A DNA stretch of 64,000 nucleotides. It comes from Paenibacillus sp. LS1. Its GTDB lineage: Bacteria; Bacillota; Bacilli; Paenibacillales; Paenibacillaceae. The notes below the pieces were generated by a model. That model worked only from the letters and a program-made list of their open reading frames with translations. It had not been told where the DNA came from and did no database searches. Location: positions 166,431-230,430 of the forward strand of contig NZ_JAPDOE010000009.1 in the NCBI RefSeq assembly GCF_026013365.1. Reading direction: 5' to 3'. Positions 26,149-33,849 of the stretch are shown in pieces (position 1 is the first letter of the stretch; every line of letters begins with the position of its first letter). The translations under genes were made by a program, and so were the position numbers.

Positions 26149-28167
26149 ATGAATCGAAGACCAATTATGCCGGAGGATCTGCTTCACTATCGTTGGATCA
26201 GTCAGCCGGTGATCAGTCCTAACGGACAAGTGGCTTATGTGGAACAGACCATAGATCAGGATAAAAACGAATATAACACACAAATTCGAGGAATTTCCCT
26301 CGATGGTGATGAAGATATAGCACTTTCGGATGGACCGAAGGATTCCTCACCTGCTTGGTCGCCGGATGGCACACAGCTCACATTTATTCGCTCAGTGGAT
26401 GGTGGCAAAGGACTATGGACGCTCCATTCAGATCAAAAAGAGCCGGTCATGCTGATATCTCCCGCACGTAAAATATTGAGTTATATCTGGTCACCGAACG
26501 GGCAGTACATTGCGTTTACCAGCAAAGTGCAACCGGAGGACCAACAGAAGAAAGCTGACACCCAACAGAAGTCTGCACCTGTACTGCGAGGTAAAGTCTT
26601 CGAGCGTACAACACCGAAGGCGGAAGGGGCCGGCTGGTGGGATGGTCAATACAGCCATTTGTTTGTATATGAGATCAAGAGCGGGGAGATCACGCAGGTG
26701 ACTTCCGGGCTATGGAATATCAGTGCTCCGGCATGGTCGCCAGATAGCCAGCACCTTTCCTTCATATCCAAGCAAGTGGAGGATGAGGAGCTTGATGCGG
26801 ATCTGCTGTACTTTACGGATGTATACAGCATTCGATTGGGAGAGAGTGATCTCTTCAAAGTGACGGATTCCAGTCTGGCGATTAGCCAGTTTTCCTATTC
26901 ACCCGATGGACAGCAGTTGATCCTGATCGCCAGTGATCGCGAATACGGAAGTGGGAGTCACAACAGATTATATGCAGTCCCCGTTCATCGAGGTGTACCC
27001 AGGTCAATCGCACCACAAGTAGATATGCAGATTGGTAACGCAGCACTGGGAGATATGAAGTCGGCTGGTGCATCACCTTCTCCTATCTCGGATAACCATC
27101 ATCCGGAACGTGGTGTATATGTGCTCGGAACGCATAACGGGAATGTGGATGTGTATCGCATTGAAGAAAATGGGGCTTGTCAAGTGGTGACGGGCGCTGG
27201 TGAAAAGGATGTGTATCAGTATACCTTAACGCCGGATGGTACCTCGCTGGTTATCGCTGCATTGACTGCTGAACATCCTGGAGAGTTATATCGCGTGGAT
27301 ATCGCCAGTGGTGAAATGTTCAGACTCACCCGCCGAAATGATGAATTCTTGGCTGAATTAGCTGTTAATGTGCCTGTACGTGTAGAGTTTAAGTCTTCCG
27401 ATGGATGGCCGCTTCAAGGTTGGTTAGCTACACCGGCAGTACGTTCATCCAATGGCAAGCTGCCACTGATTTTGCAAATTCATGGTGGACCTCACGCGAT
27501 GTATACGGGAACATTCAGTCATGAGATGCAGACACTCGTTGCGCAAGGTTACGCTGTGCTGTGGATCAATCCTCGCGGAAGTATGGGATACGGTCAGGAG
27601 TTTGCCAGAGCATGCCGTGGTGACTTTGCCGGAGGCGATTACCGGGATCTGATGGAAGCTGTTGATTATGCCCTAGCTACATATGATTTCCTTGATGCAT
27701 CACGTTTGGGTGCAGCAGGTGGCAGTTATGGCGGGGTGATGACCAACTGGATCGTAGCGCATACGCACCGTTTCAAGGCGGCTGTAACCCAGCGTTGCAT
27801 CTCCAACTGGTTGTCCATGTATGGAACGAGCGATATCGGAATTTCCTATGTTCAGGGAGTCATTGGGGGGAATCCGACAGAAAACGCTGAATTCCTGTGG
27901 TCCCGCTCACCTCTTGCCCATGCACATCACATTGAGACGCCACTTCTGATCATGCACGGAGAGCAGGATTATCGGACACCGATTGCGCAAGCGGAGGAAT
28001 TATACACCACGCTAAAACGATACGGCAAAAAGACCAAACTGATTCGTTATCCAGGCTCCAACCACAGTTTACTTAAAAGCGGTAAACCTTCACTTCGGAT
28101 CGATAGCTTCGAAGAGGTGAATGCCTGGTTCAATCAGTATCTCGGCAATGAGGAGGGGGAGCAATGA
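26149..28167 (+). CDS. S9-family prolyl-oligopeptidase-like serine peptidase
   Basis: Cytosolic serine peptidase of 672 residues, acylaminoacyl-peptidase/S9C type. The N-terminal half (about 20-400) is a beta-propeller with repeated SPDG/WSPD TolB-like blades that limits access to short peptides. The C-terminal alpha/beta-hydrolase domain carries Ser526 (GGSYGG), Asp607 (GEQDYRTP) and His639 (GSNHSL), with the oxyanion motif HGGPH. No signal peptide is present. It lies 21 bases after the permease genes and overlaps the next gene by four bases, consistent with degradation of imported peptides. Confidence 0.93.
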   Translation: MNRRPIMPEDLLHYRWISQPVISPNGQVAYVEQTIDQDKNEYNTQIRGISLDGDEDIALSDGPKDSSPAWSPDGTQLTFIRSVDGGKGLWTLHSDQKEPVMLISPARKILSYIWSPNGQYIAFTSKVQPEDQQKKADTQQKSAPVLRGKVFERTTPKAEGAGWWDGQYSHLFVYEIKSGEITQVTSGLWNISAPAWSPDSQHLSFISKQVEDEELDADLLYFTDVYSIRLGESDLFKVTDSSLAISQFSYSPDGQQLILIASDREYGSGSHNRLYAVPVHRGVPRSIAPQVDMQIGNAALGDMKSAGASPSPISDNHHPERGVYVLGTHNGNVDVYRIEENGACQVVTGAGEKDVYQYTLTPDGTSLVIAALTAEHPGELYRVDIASGEMFRLTRRNDEFLAELAVNVPVRVEFKSSDGWPLQGWLATPAVRSSNGKLPLILQIHGGPHAMYTGTFSHEMQTLVAQGYAVLWINPRGSMGYGQEFARACRGDFAGGDYRDLMEAVDYALATYDFLDASRLGAAGGSYGGVMTNWIVAHTHRFKAAVTQRCISNWLSMYGTSDIGISYVQGVIGGNPTENAEFLWSRSPLAHAHHIETPLLIMHGEQDYRTPIAQAEELYTTLKRYGKKTKLIRYPGSNHSLLKSGKPSLRIDSFEEVNAWFNQYLGNEEGEQ

Positions 28168-28640
28168 GTCGAACTCAGCTGTCCATTCCTGTAGGGCTCC
28201 TTGTAGAGAATGTACTGACAAGTGGGGTACCGAGAGAAGTGATTATTGAATACTTACAACGTCGAGACTACTCCCAGTTGTTGCCTCTGGTTAAGGAATC
28301 CGCGATGGATTTCGATGAAAGACTACAGACAGCAGCTGACATCGGAGACGATTGGGAAAAAGCGATACGTCACGGTTATGAGTTCAAGTTTTTGCATATT
28401 AACGGGTTGAAACGATTGCTCGATTTCCGGTTTGATCGTAAGGTGGATCGGGATTATGTTCAAGATGAACTGTCACTGAAGCATATTTCTCTGACCGCAC
28501 AAGAGATTGAATTGCTGCAATCGTTAATTGGCAGACAATGGCTCGTGCAAGTAGAAGAAACAGAGACAGCAGAAGAAGGCAGAACAGAGGGCGCGTCATC
28601 CTCCCACTTTCCTGTCCGTATTCAATTGAAATTCCCATAA
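28164..28640 (+). CDS. Conserved-looking protein of unknown function (158 aa)
   Basis: I do not recognise this protein. It is 158 residues, soluble and acidic, with predicted helices through residues 1-125 and no signal or membrane segment. The C-terminal third has a low-complexity, Glu/Ser-rich stretch (about 130-145) before a final RIQLKFP strand. Its ATG overlaps the peptidase stop (ATGA), so it is translationally coupled to the peptide-utilisation operon and probably belongs to it. A terminator follows. The phase and coupling make it a real gene; the function is open. Confidence 0.75.
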   Translation: MSRTQLSIPVGLLVENVLTSGVPREVIIEYLQRRDYSQLLPLVKESAMDFDERLQTAADIGDDWEKAIRHGYEFKFLHINGLKRLLDFRFDRKVDRDYVQDELSLKHISLTAQEIELLQSLIGRQWLVQVEETETAEEGRTEGASSSHFPVRIQLKFP

Positions 28641-28652
28641 TATGACCAGCAG

Positions 28653-28679
28653 AAGCCGCGATCATCGCGGCTTTTTTGG
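28653..28679 (+). terminator. Terminator of the peptide-utilisation operon
   Basis: Stem AAGCCGCG/CGCGGCTT with a four-base loop, followed by TTTT. Confidence 0.85.
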
Positions 28680-28803
28680 TATGTACAGGTAGAAATGTGG
28701 ACGACTGAATTCAAAAGTTGAAATCGGACTTCGTATGATTTATATTTATATTAAATGATATTATTATCTATCAAAAATACAGGCGTAAAAAGGGGGACCT
28801 AGG

Positions 28804-29166
28804 ATGTCCATTCAAAATGTTCTGGGAAAAATTCAAATATCGGATGATGTGATCTCCAAAATTGTCGGCAAGATCGCGAATACCACGAGTGAGATTTCCT
28901 CCATGTCGACAGGACTTGTAGAAGGGGTCGCCAAAAAGTGGAGCGGGAAAAGTCTGCAAAATGGCATAGATATCCGCAAGGTAGAATCCAGGCTAGAGAT
29001 AAACTTAAAGGTTGTCGTTTGTTATGGAACAAAAGTGCATGAAGTCTGCAGGGATTTGCAAAACAATGTGAGATTGCATGTGGAACAGCTGACCGGATTA
29101 ACCATTGATACGGTGAATGTGATCGTTGAGGGGTTATCATTTAACCAACCTGCTGCCAAGCTTTAA
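28804..29166 (+). CDS. Asp23/Gls24-family envelope stress protein
   Basis: A 120-residue protein of the Asp23/Gls24 (YloU/YqhY) family, small cytoplasmic proteins linked to cell-envelope stress in Firmicutes. The family shape is visible as ISDDVISKIVGKIANTTSEI near residue 10, VAKKW, and a C-terminal half ending in VEQLTGLTIDTVNVIVEGL. AGGGGGACCTAGG precedes the ATG. It may be co-transcribed with the acetyltransferase 32 bases downstream. The biochemical role of the family is not settled. Confidence 0.88.
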   Translation: MSIQNVLGKIQISDDVISKIVGKIANTTSEISSMSTGLVEGVAKKWSGKSLQNGIDIRKVESRLEINLKVVVCYGTKVHEVCRDLQNNVRLHVEQLTGLTIDTVNVIVEGLSFNQPAAKL

Positions 29167-29198
29167 TCCAATTTCAGCTACCTAGAGGAGTGACAGCG

Positions 29199-29807
29199 AT
29201 GAATAAGATTTCCATAACAAAAGCCAGTCCACGATCCTTAGTCGGCGGGCAACTAAATCAGATGGCACTTGAATATATGGCATATTCGCTTGCAGGTACC
29301 AAGGATAAAGGAATTATAGAAAAAACATTTAACAAGTTATGGCGTTTGAATCAAAACCGATTCAGTCACCAATACGCTTATGAAGCCAAAATGGGTAGCC
29401 AAACGTTGGGCATGATCATGTGTTATCCGACCACTATAATGAACAAACTCGCTTTGCCAACGTTCTCCAAGCTGTTTGAACTTCGGAAATGGAGCCTGAT
29501 CAAGTATAATCTTCAACATTGGAAAGAGTTCTACTCCATGGTGACATTGAAAGAAGCGGAGAACGACGAGTACCATATTGGAACATTGGCTACATTGCCT
29601 GAAAGCAGAGGGCTTGGCGTGGGAACGCAGCTCATTCAATTTGCCGAACAGCAAGCTTTAGTACAAGGTCTATCCAAATCTTCGCTCACGGTTAAAAAGG
29701 AAAATGCACGGGCTATCCAACTGTATGAACGTTTGGGATACCAGAGAGTAGGGGAAATCAATAAACCCGCGCTATCGCTGTACCGAATGTCCAAAAATCT
29801 GGTGTAG
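29199..29807 (+). CDS. GNAT-family N-acetyltransferase
   Basis: Acetyl-CoA-dependent acetyltransferase of 202 residues. AGAGGAG at 29184-29190 favours ATG 29199 over the GTG at 29190, which lies within that site. The acetyl-CoA binding motif is LPESRGLGVGTQLIQFAEQQA (about 137-157) and motif B is KKENARAIQLYERLGYQRVGE (about 168-188). An unusual basic, tryptophan-rich middle (about 95-115) precedes it. The acceptor is unknown; it could be a protein or a small amine. It is followed by a terminator. Confidence 0.88.
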   Translation: MNKISITKASPRSLVGGQLNQMALEYMAYSLAGTKDKGIIEKTFNKLWRLNQNRFSHQYAYEAKMGSQTLGMIMCYPTTIMNKLALPTFSKLFELRKWSLIKYNLQHWKEFYSMVTLKEAENDEYHIGTLATLPESRGLGVGTQLIQFAEQQALVQGLSKSSLTVKKENARAIQLYERLGYQRVGEINKPALSLYRMSKNLV

Positions 29808-29854
29808 TGCTTTCTAATAAGAATAGATGAAGCAACTGGAAGATCCATATACAT

Positions 29855-29894
29855 AAGCCCGCGCCGTTATCGTGTAATAGTGTGGGCTTCTTTG
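29855..29894 (+). terminator. Terminator between convergent GNAT and LysR genes
   Basis: Stem AAGCCCGCGC with GTGTGGGCTT (G-T pairs) around a loop, followed by a short T-rich stretch. Confidence 0.55.
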
Positions 29895-29907
29895 CAGTCA
29901 TCTATCG

Positions 29908-30792
29908 TCAGCCCGTGTTGAGATTCGCGAAATAGGCGATGACATAATCACGAAAGTTCTGGGCAGTGCGTGATAGATAACGTCCCTCTACCCAGGCAAG
30001 ATAGAACGTTAAATGACAATCAGTACCATCAATATGAAGGTAGGAGAGCGTATCGTCTTCTCTTTGCGAAGCTGCGGGAGCAAAGGCAATTCCCAAACCG
30101 GCTTGCACGAGACCTGCAATGGCAGCGGGTTCGTCTCCTTCACATATAATATGAGGGAGGAAACCAGCTTGTCTGCAATACCTATCCGTTATTTCCCGAA
30201 ATGAATATCCTTGTTTAAGGGATATGAAGTCCTCATTAGCCAGCTCTGCAAGTGAAATCCGGTCGCGTCCAGCAAGCGAATGTGTTGACGGTACGGTAAG
30301 CAAGATTTCTTCCGTGATTAGAGGGATATGTTTAATATCTGCACGATCAATGCATTGGGAGGTCAGGAAGAAATCAATTTCGGATTGTTCAAGTAATTGC
30401 AGTTTTTCTTTCTCGGTTGAAGCTTGTGTGATCTTGAAGTTGACATCCGGATGTTGCGTAAGGTAGGCAGATAATAATGTCGTTAAACGGTTCAATGTGG
30501 TCGTAGCCAGTGAGATTCGACCTTGTTCGTAGCCGGCTAACTCGATGGCTTCTCGTTTTCCTTCTTCCAGATTAGCCAAAGACTGATTGACCCGCTTCAA
30601 ATAGGCTTTACCACAAGCGTTCAAACGAATCTGTCTGCCGACTCGATCGAACAAGGGAACCCCCACTTCATCCTCCAGACGGGAAATGATCATGCTTAGT
30701 GCGGGTTGAGCCATATGCAGTTCATGGGCAGCCTGCGTCATATGTTCGGTGCGAGCTACGGTTTGGAAATATTTCAAATGGGCGATATCCAT
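29908..30792 (-). CDS. LysR-family transcriptional regulator
   Basis: Regulator of 294 residues. The N-terminal winged helix (about 1-60) includes MTQAAHELHMAQPALSMIISRLEDEVG, and the C-terminal two-lobed effector domain runs from about 88 to 290. An AAGGTGG site lies 7 bases before the ATG. It is transcribed divergently from an MFS efflux gene with an AT-rich 116-bp gap between starts, the usual arrangement for a LysR protein controlling its neighbour. Confidence 0.92.
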   Translation of the reverse strand: MDIAHLKYFQTVARTEHMTQAAHELHMAQPALSMIISRLEDEVGVPLFDRVGRQIRLNACGKAYLKRVNQSLANLEEGKREAIELAGYEQGRISLATTTLNRLTTLLSAYLTQHPDVNFKITQASTEKEKLQLLEQSEIDFFLTSQCIDRADIKHIPLITEEILLTVPSTHSLAGRDRISLAELANEDFISLKQGYSFREITDRYCRQAGFLPHIICEGDEPAAIAGLVQAGLGIAFAPAASQREDDTLSYLHIDGTDCHLTFYLAWVEGRYLSRTAQNFRDYVIAYFANLNTG

Positions 30793-30908
30793 GGTTGATC
30801 CACCTTTTATTGATAATGATTTTATTATTATATTATACGAATATATATATTTTTTCTAATGATGAAACTGAATTATACTTGGAGCAATCTCAATACGGAG
30901 GCTCTACA

Positions 30909-32348
30909 ATGACACGACTAACAACTCATTCCTCGATCCAACCTAATGCCAACCCTCATTCCGATAAGCTTATTCTAAAAATTGCATGGGTGGTTGCACT
31001 GGGTGTACTGCTGAACCCATTAAATTCATCCATGATTGCTGTGGGGCTCATGAGGATCGGAACAGAATTTCAGGTGAATCTCGCAACAGTGACCTGGTTG
31101 CTATCCGGTTTCTATCTGGCAGGAGCCATCGGACCTTCACTTGCGGGCAAACTCTCGGATCTCTTTGGAGCGAAACGAATCTTTCTGAGTGGACTGTCGC
31201 TCGTTCTGCTTAGTAGTGTGGTGGCCGTATGGGCACCGAATTTTGGCATGCTTTTGGCCATGCGTATTGTACAGGCTTTGGGTAGTGCTGTAGCATTTCC
31301 TGCGGGTATGTCCATGTTGCGAGCTGCTGCCACACAGCAGGGTAGGAAGGATGATCCCAATCGAATTGCTTCAGCTCTGGCGCTGGTTTCGATCATGGCT
31401 AATGTCATGGCTGCATTCGGTCCCACACTTGGGGGTATTCTGGTAGGCTCGATCGGTTGGCAATCGATCTTCTGGATTAACATTCCGATCACTTTGGCAA
31501 CGCTGTGGATTGCTCGTGCATGGTTGCCTAAAGACCAAGTTGTACAAGAGGCAACGATTGCGAATGGAACAGTAGCAATACCTGTTTGGAAACGTATGGA
31601 CATCCCGGGTATCGGATTATTTGTCCTCATGCTGACAACGCTGATGCTGTTCCTGCTGTCTTTGTCGGACGGTATGACTTGGTGGTTGCTCATCGTTTCC
31701 CTGATTACAGGCGCTGTTCTGGTATGGTGGGAAAAGCGTGCAACAAGTCCATTTATGAATATTCAGATGATTGCTTCTAACCGGCGACTGCGGTTTGTCT
31801 ACGTTCAATATATTGGAGTTAATATTGTTTTCTATTCGTTATTCTTCTGTATTCCGCTATGGCTAGACCAAGTGAAGGGATACGATCCCAAAACAACTGG
31901 CTTGCTCATGCTTCCTCTGGCAGGGTTAGGTGTGATCATGACTTCAGTTGCGGTCAAATGCAATAAACGTTTTGGTTATCGTACCACCATCATTGTGGGG
32001 AACCTTCTATTAGTGGCAAGTACACTTCTATTATTGTTGCTTGGCGAAAATAGTTCCATGTTATTGATTTTGGTAGTGAATGCCGTACTGGGCGTTCCCA
32101 ATGGATTCAACAATATGGGTCTGCAAACAGCGCTGTATGATGTCACATCACCGGAAGAGACCGGGGCGGCTTCAGGATTGTACGTTACGTTCCGCTCGAT
32201 TGGCAGTATCTTGTCCACTAGTTTACTGGGCATAACCTTCGGTGGAGCCATTCGCTCTGAAGGACTACATACCATTGCCCTGATCACTGCGGGTTTGGCT
32301 ATTCTATTGCTGATGGGTAGCATTTCGAGAGTAAAGCCAAAGGTCTAA
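30909..32348 (+). CDS. MFS multidrug-type efflux transporter (14 TM, DHA2-like)
   Basis: Proton-driven efflux transporter of 479 residues with about 14 predicted membrane segments. The start at ATG 30909 is set by GGAGG 7 bases upstream; the longer open frame would run back into the LysR gene. Motif A appears as GKLSDLFGAKRIFL (about 75-88). The N-terminal half has SSMIAVGLMRIGTEF and the second half PNGFNNMGLQTALYDVTSPEETGAASGL, typical of drug exporters of this group. Substrate unknown; expression is presumably set by the divergent LysR protein. Confidence 0.9.
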   Translation: MTRLTTHSSIQPNANPHSDKLILKIAWVVALGVLLNPLNSSMIAVGLMRIGTEFQVNLATVTWLLSGFYLAGAIGPSLAGKLSDLFGAKRIFLSGLSLVLLSSVVAVWAPNFGMLLAMRIVQALGSAVAFPAGMSMLRAAATQQGRKDDPNRIASALALVSIMANVMAAFGPTLGGILVGSIGWQSIFWINIPITLATLWIARAWLPKDQVVQEATIANGTVAIPVWKRMDIPGIGLFVLMLTTLMLFLLSLSDGMTWWLLIVSLITGAVLVWWEKRATSPFMNIQMIASNRRLRFVYVQYIGVNIVFYSLFFCIPLWLDQVKGYDPKTTGLLMLPLAGLGVIMTSVAVKCNKRFGYRTTIIVGNLLLVASTLLLLLLGENSSMLLILVVNAVLGVPNGFNNMGLQTALYDVTSPEETGAASGLYVTFRSIGSILSTSLLGITFGGAIRSEGLHTIALITAGLAILLLMGSISRVKPKV

Positions 32349-32381
32349 ATACGGACAATAGTTAAGGAATATACTGTAGGG

Positions 32382-32412
32382 AAAAAGGCGCTGTTTGCGT
32401 CTTTTCTTTATA
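32382..32412 (+). terminator. Terminator after the MFS gene
   Basis: A 9-bp stem (AAAAGGCGC with GCGTCTTTT, one G-T pair) and a T-rich tail. Confidence 0.6.
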
Positions 32413-32548
32413 TTTCAGAGATTTTCTCATAAAAAAAGTAACTTGACTTTTGTGGGTCTTTAAGCAGGTACTTGACAGGGGTGTGGTATAGTATAAAAAG
32501 TTCTTTAATGAAGAAAGACGGAGAAATATACAATGTGGGGTGTAACCA

Positions 32549-33154
32549 GTGTATCAATATAAGGATCAGGAATATGAAGCAGTACATTTTGAGGGACGTG
32601 ATCTGCGCTACGGAGAACTCATAAGTTGTGTTTTCAAACAGTGTACATTCATGAATGCTTCTATGGAAGAAATCGAAACCAGTAACTGTCGTTTTATCGA
32701 GTGTGACTTCAAAGGGGCTTCGATGAATGGTTCGATTCATACGGAATCTGCTTTTGAAAATTGCACCTTCGGTGGTGCAAATCTTTTTGCTTCCAAATTC
32801 AGCTCTTGCAAGATGACAGGCTCGGATTTCTCGGGTGCGCAAATGGATGGCATTACACTAAGTCACGGTGATTGGTCCTACACAAATCTGAGACATACAC
32901 GTTTGGGGAAACAGGATCTGCGAGGAATTCGTTTCTTTGAAGCTGACTTTACAGACACGGATTTCACCAAAGCGGATTTGAGAGACTGTGACCTTACCAG
33001 AGTCGTATTGAGCAGAGCCAAGATGCAAGGGGCCGATCTTAGAGGGGCTAACCTGGAAGGGATCGACCTGAAATCACTGGATATCAAAGGCGTACGTTTG
33101 GATCGCGAACAAGCCGTTCTGTTTGTACGCTCTTATGGTGCCAAAGTAGACTAA
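32549..33154 (+). CDS. Pentapeptide-repeat protein
   Basis: A 201-residue protein made almost wholly of pentapeptide repeats of the A(D/N)LXX or CXFXX type, for example FENCTFGGANLFASKF and ADFTDTDFTKADLRDCDLTR. These fold into a right-handed quadrilateral beta-helix. It starts with GTG behind GGGGTG. It resembles McbG/Qnr-like proteins that mimic DNA and protect gyrase, but many pentapeptide proteins have other roles, so quinolone protection is only a possibility. A break in the repeats around residues 100-128 splits two coils. Confidence 0.85.
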   Translation: MYQYKDQEYEAVHFEGRDLRYGELISCVFKQCTFMNASMEEIETSNCRFIECDFKGASMNGSIHTESAFENCTFGGANLFASKFSSCKMTGSDFSGAQMDGITLSHGDWSYTNLRHTRLGKQDLRGIRFFEADFTDTDFTKADLRDCDLTRVVLSRAKMQGADLRGANLEGIDLKSLDIKGVRLDREQAVLFVRSYGAKVD

Positions 33155-33255
33155 TCATACTTCGATGCCTGTATGAAGCTCAGTTACGCGTCTCGTGTAC
33201 TGGGCTTCATTTCTCAAGGCAGTGGCTCGCTTACTGAAGGAAATGGAGGTTATGT

Positions 33256-33768
33256 ATGGAGCAATCACCAAAAAGGTTATTTTATCCGCTGTATGGTGTC
33301 TGTATTCTTGAATCTGTAGCACAGGGTGGGGAGCCAGATAACCAGGAGTGGTACTACAACCTGTATTTTCCGAAGCAGGAACTTCGTCTGTACATTCCCG
33401 AGCAGCGGGCATTGCAAAAACATATTCGTCCGTTATCCAGTGCAGATTCCTTGTTGAATGCAAGAGCCGATTTTTTTGGAGAGCCTGAACGGTTACCTTT
33501 GGACCCATCCAAACGTCGTATACTTTTGCAGATGAAGCTGGAGTCCGGGCTACTTCAAGATCATTTTGCTATTATCAGGGATACGTTGTGTGCGAAAGAC
33601 TACAGTTTGAAGCTGAATAATAATGACAGATCCATCCTTCATATGGCGAAAGAGATGCTGGTCAATGAGATCATGTATGTGTTAAATCTCGCTACCAAAG
33701 ATGCTTCCACGTATGTGAAAGAGGATATGGAGAAGCGTCAGCTGGAGTTCAACGTTCATAGATCATGA
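33256..33768 (+). CDS. CarD/TRCF-RID-like transcriptional regulator
   Basis: A 170-residue protein resembling the CarD family (B. subtilis YdeB type). The N-terminal RNA-polymerase-interacting Tudor-like fold is visible at LFYPLYGVCILESV...WYYNLYFPKQELRLYIPEQ...IRPL (about 8-58). A helical C-terminal domain (about 75-160) with NDRSILHMAKEMLVNEIMYVL matches the DNA-binding half of CarD. CarD proteins bind the polymerase beta subunit and stabilise open promoters. It precedes a UvrA-like gene by 80 bases on the same strand, so the two may be co-expressed. The assignment rests on motif resemblance. Confidence 0.72.
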   Translation: MEQSPKRLFYPLYGVCILESVAQGGEPDNQEWYYNLYFPKQELRLYIPEQRALQKHIRPLSSADSLLNARADFFGEPERLPLDPSKRRILLQMKLESGLLQDHFAIIRDTLCAKDYSLKLNNNDRSILHMAKEMLVNEIMYVLNLATKDASTYVKEDMEKRQLEFNVHRS

Positions 33769-33849
33769 TGAAATTCAGGGATTATATTGGAATAATACAG
33801 GTTGAACATTCAGTATGTATTTTGATGGGATACGTAGGAGGAATTATAC

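Noticed and set aside
30699..30908. Upstream extension of the MFS gene divergent from LysR
   Set aside because: It would overlap the LysR coding region; GGAGG sits just before ATG 30909.
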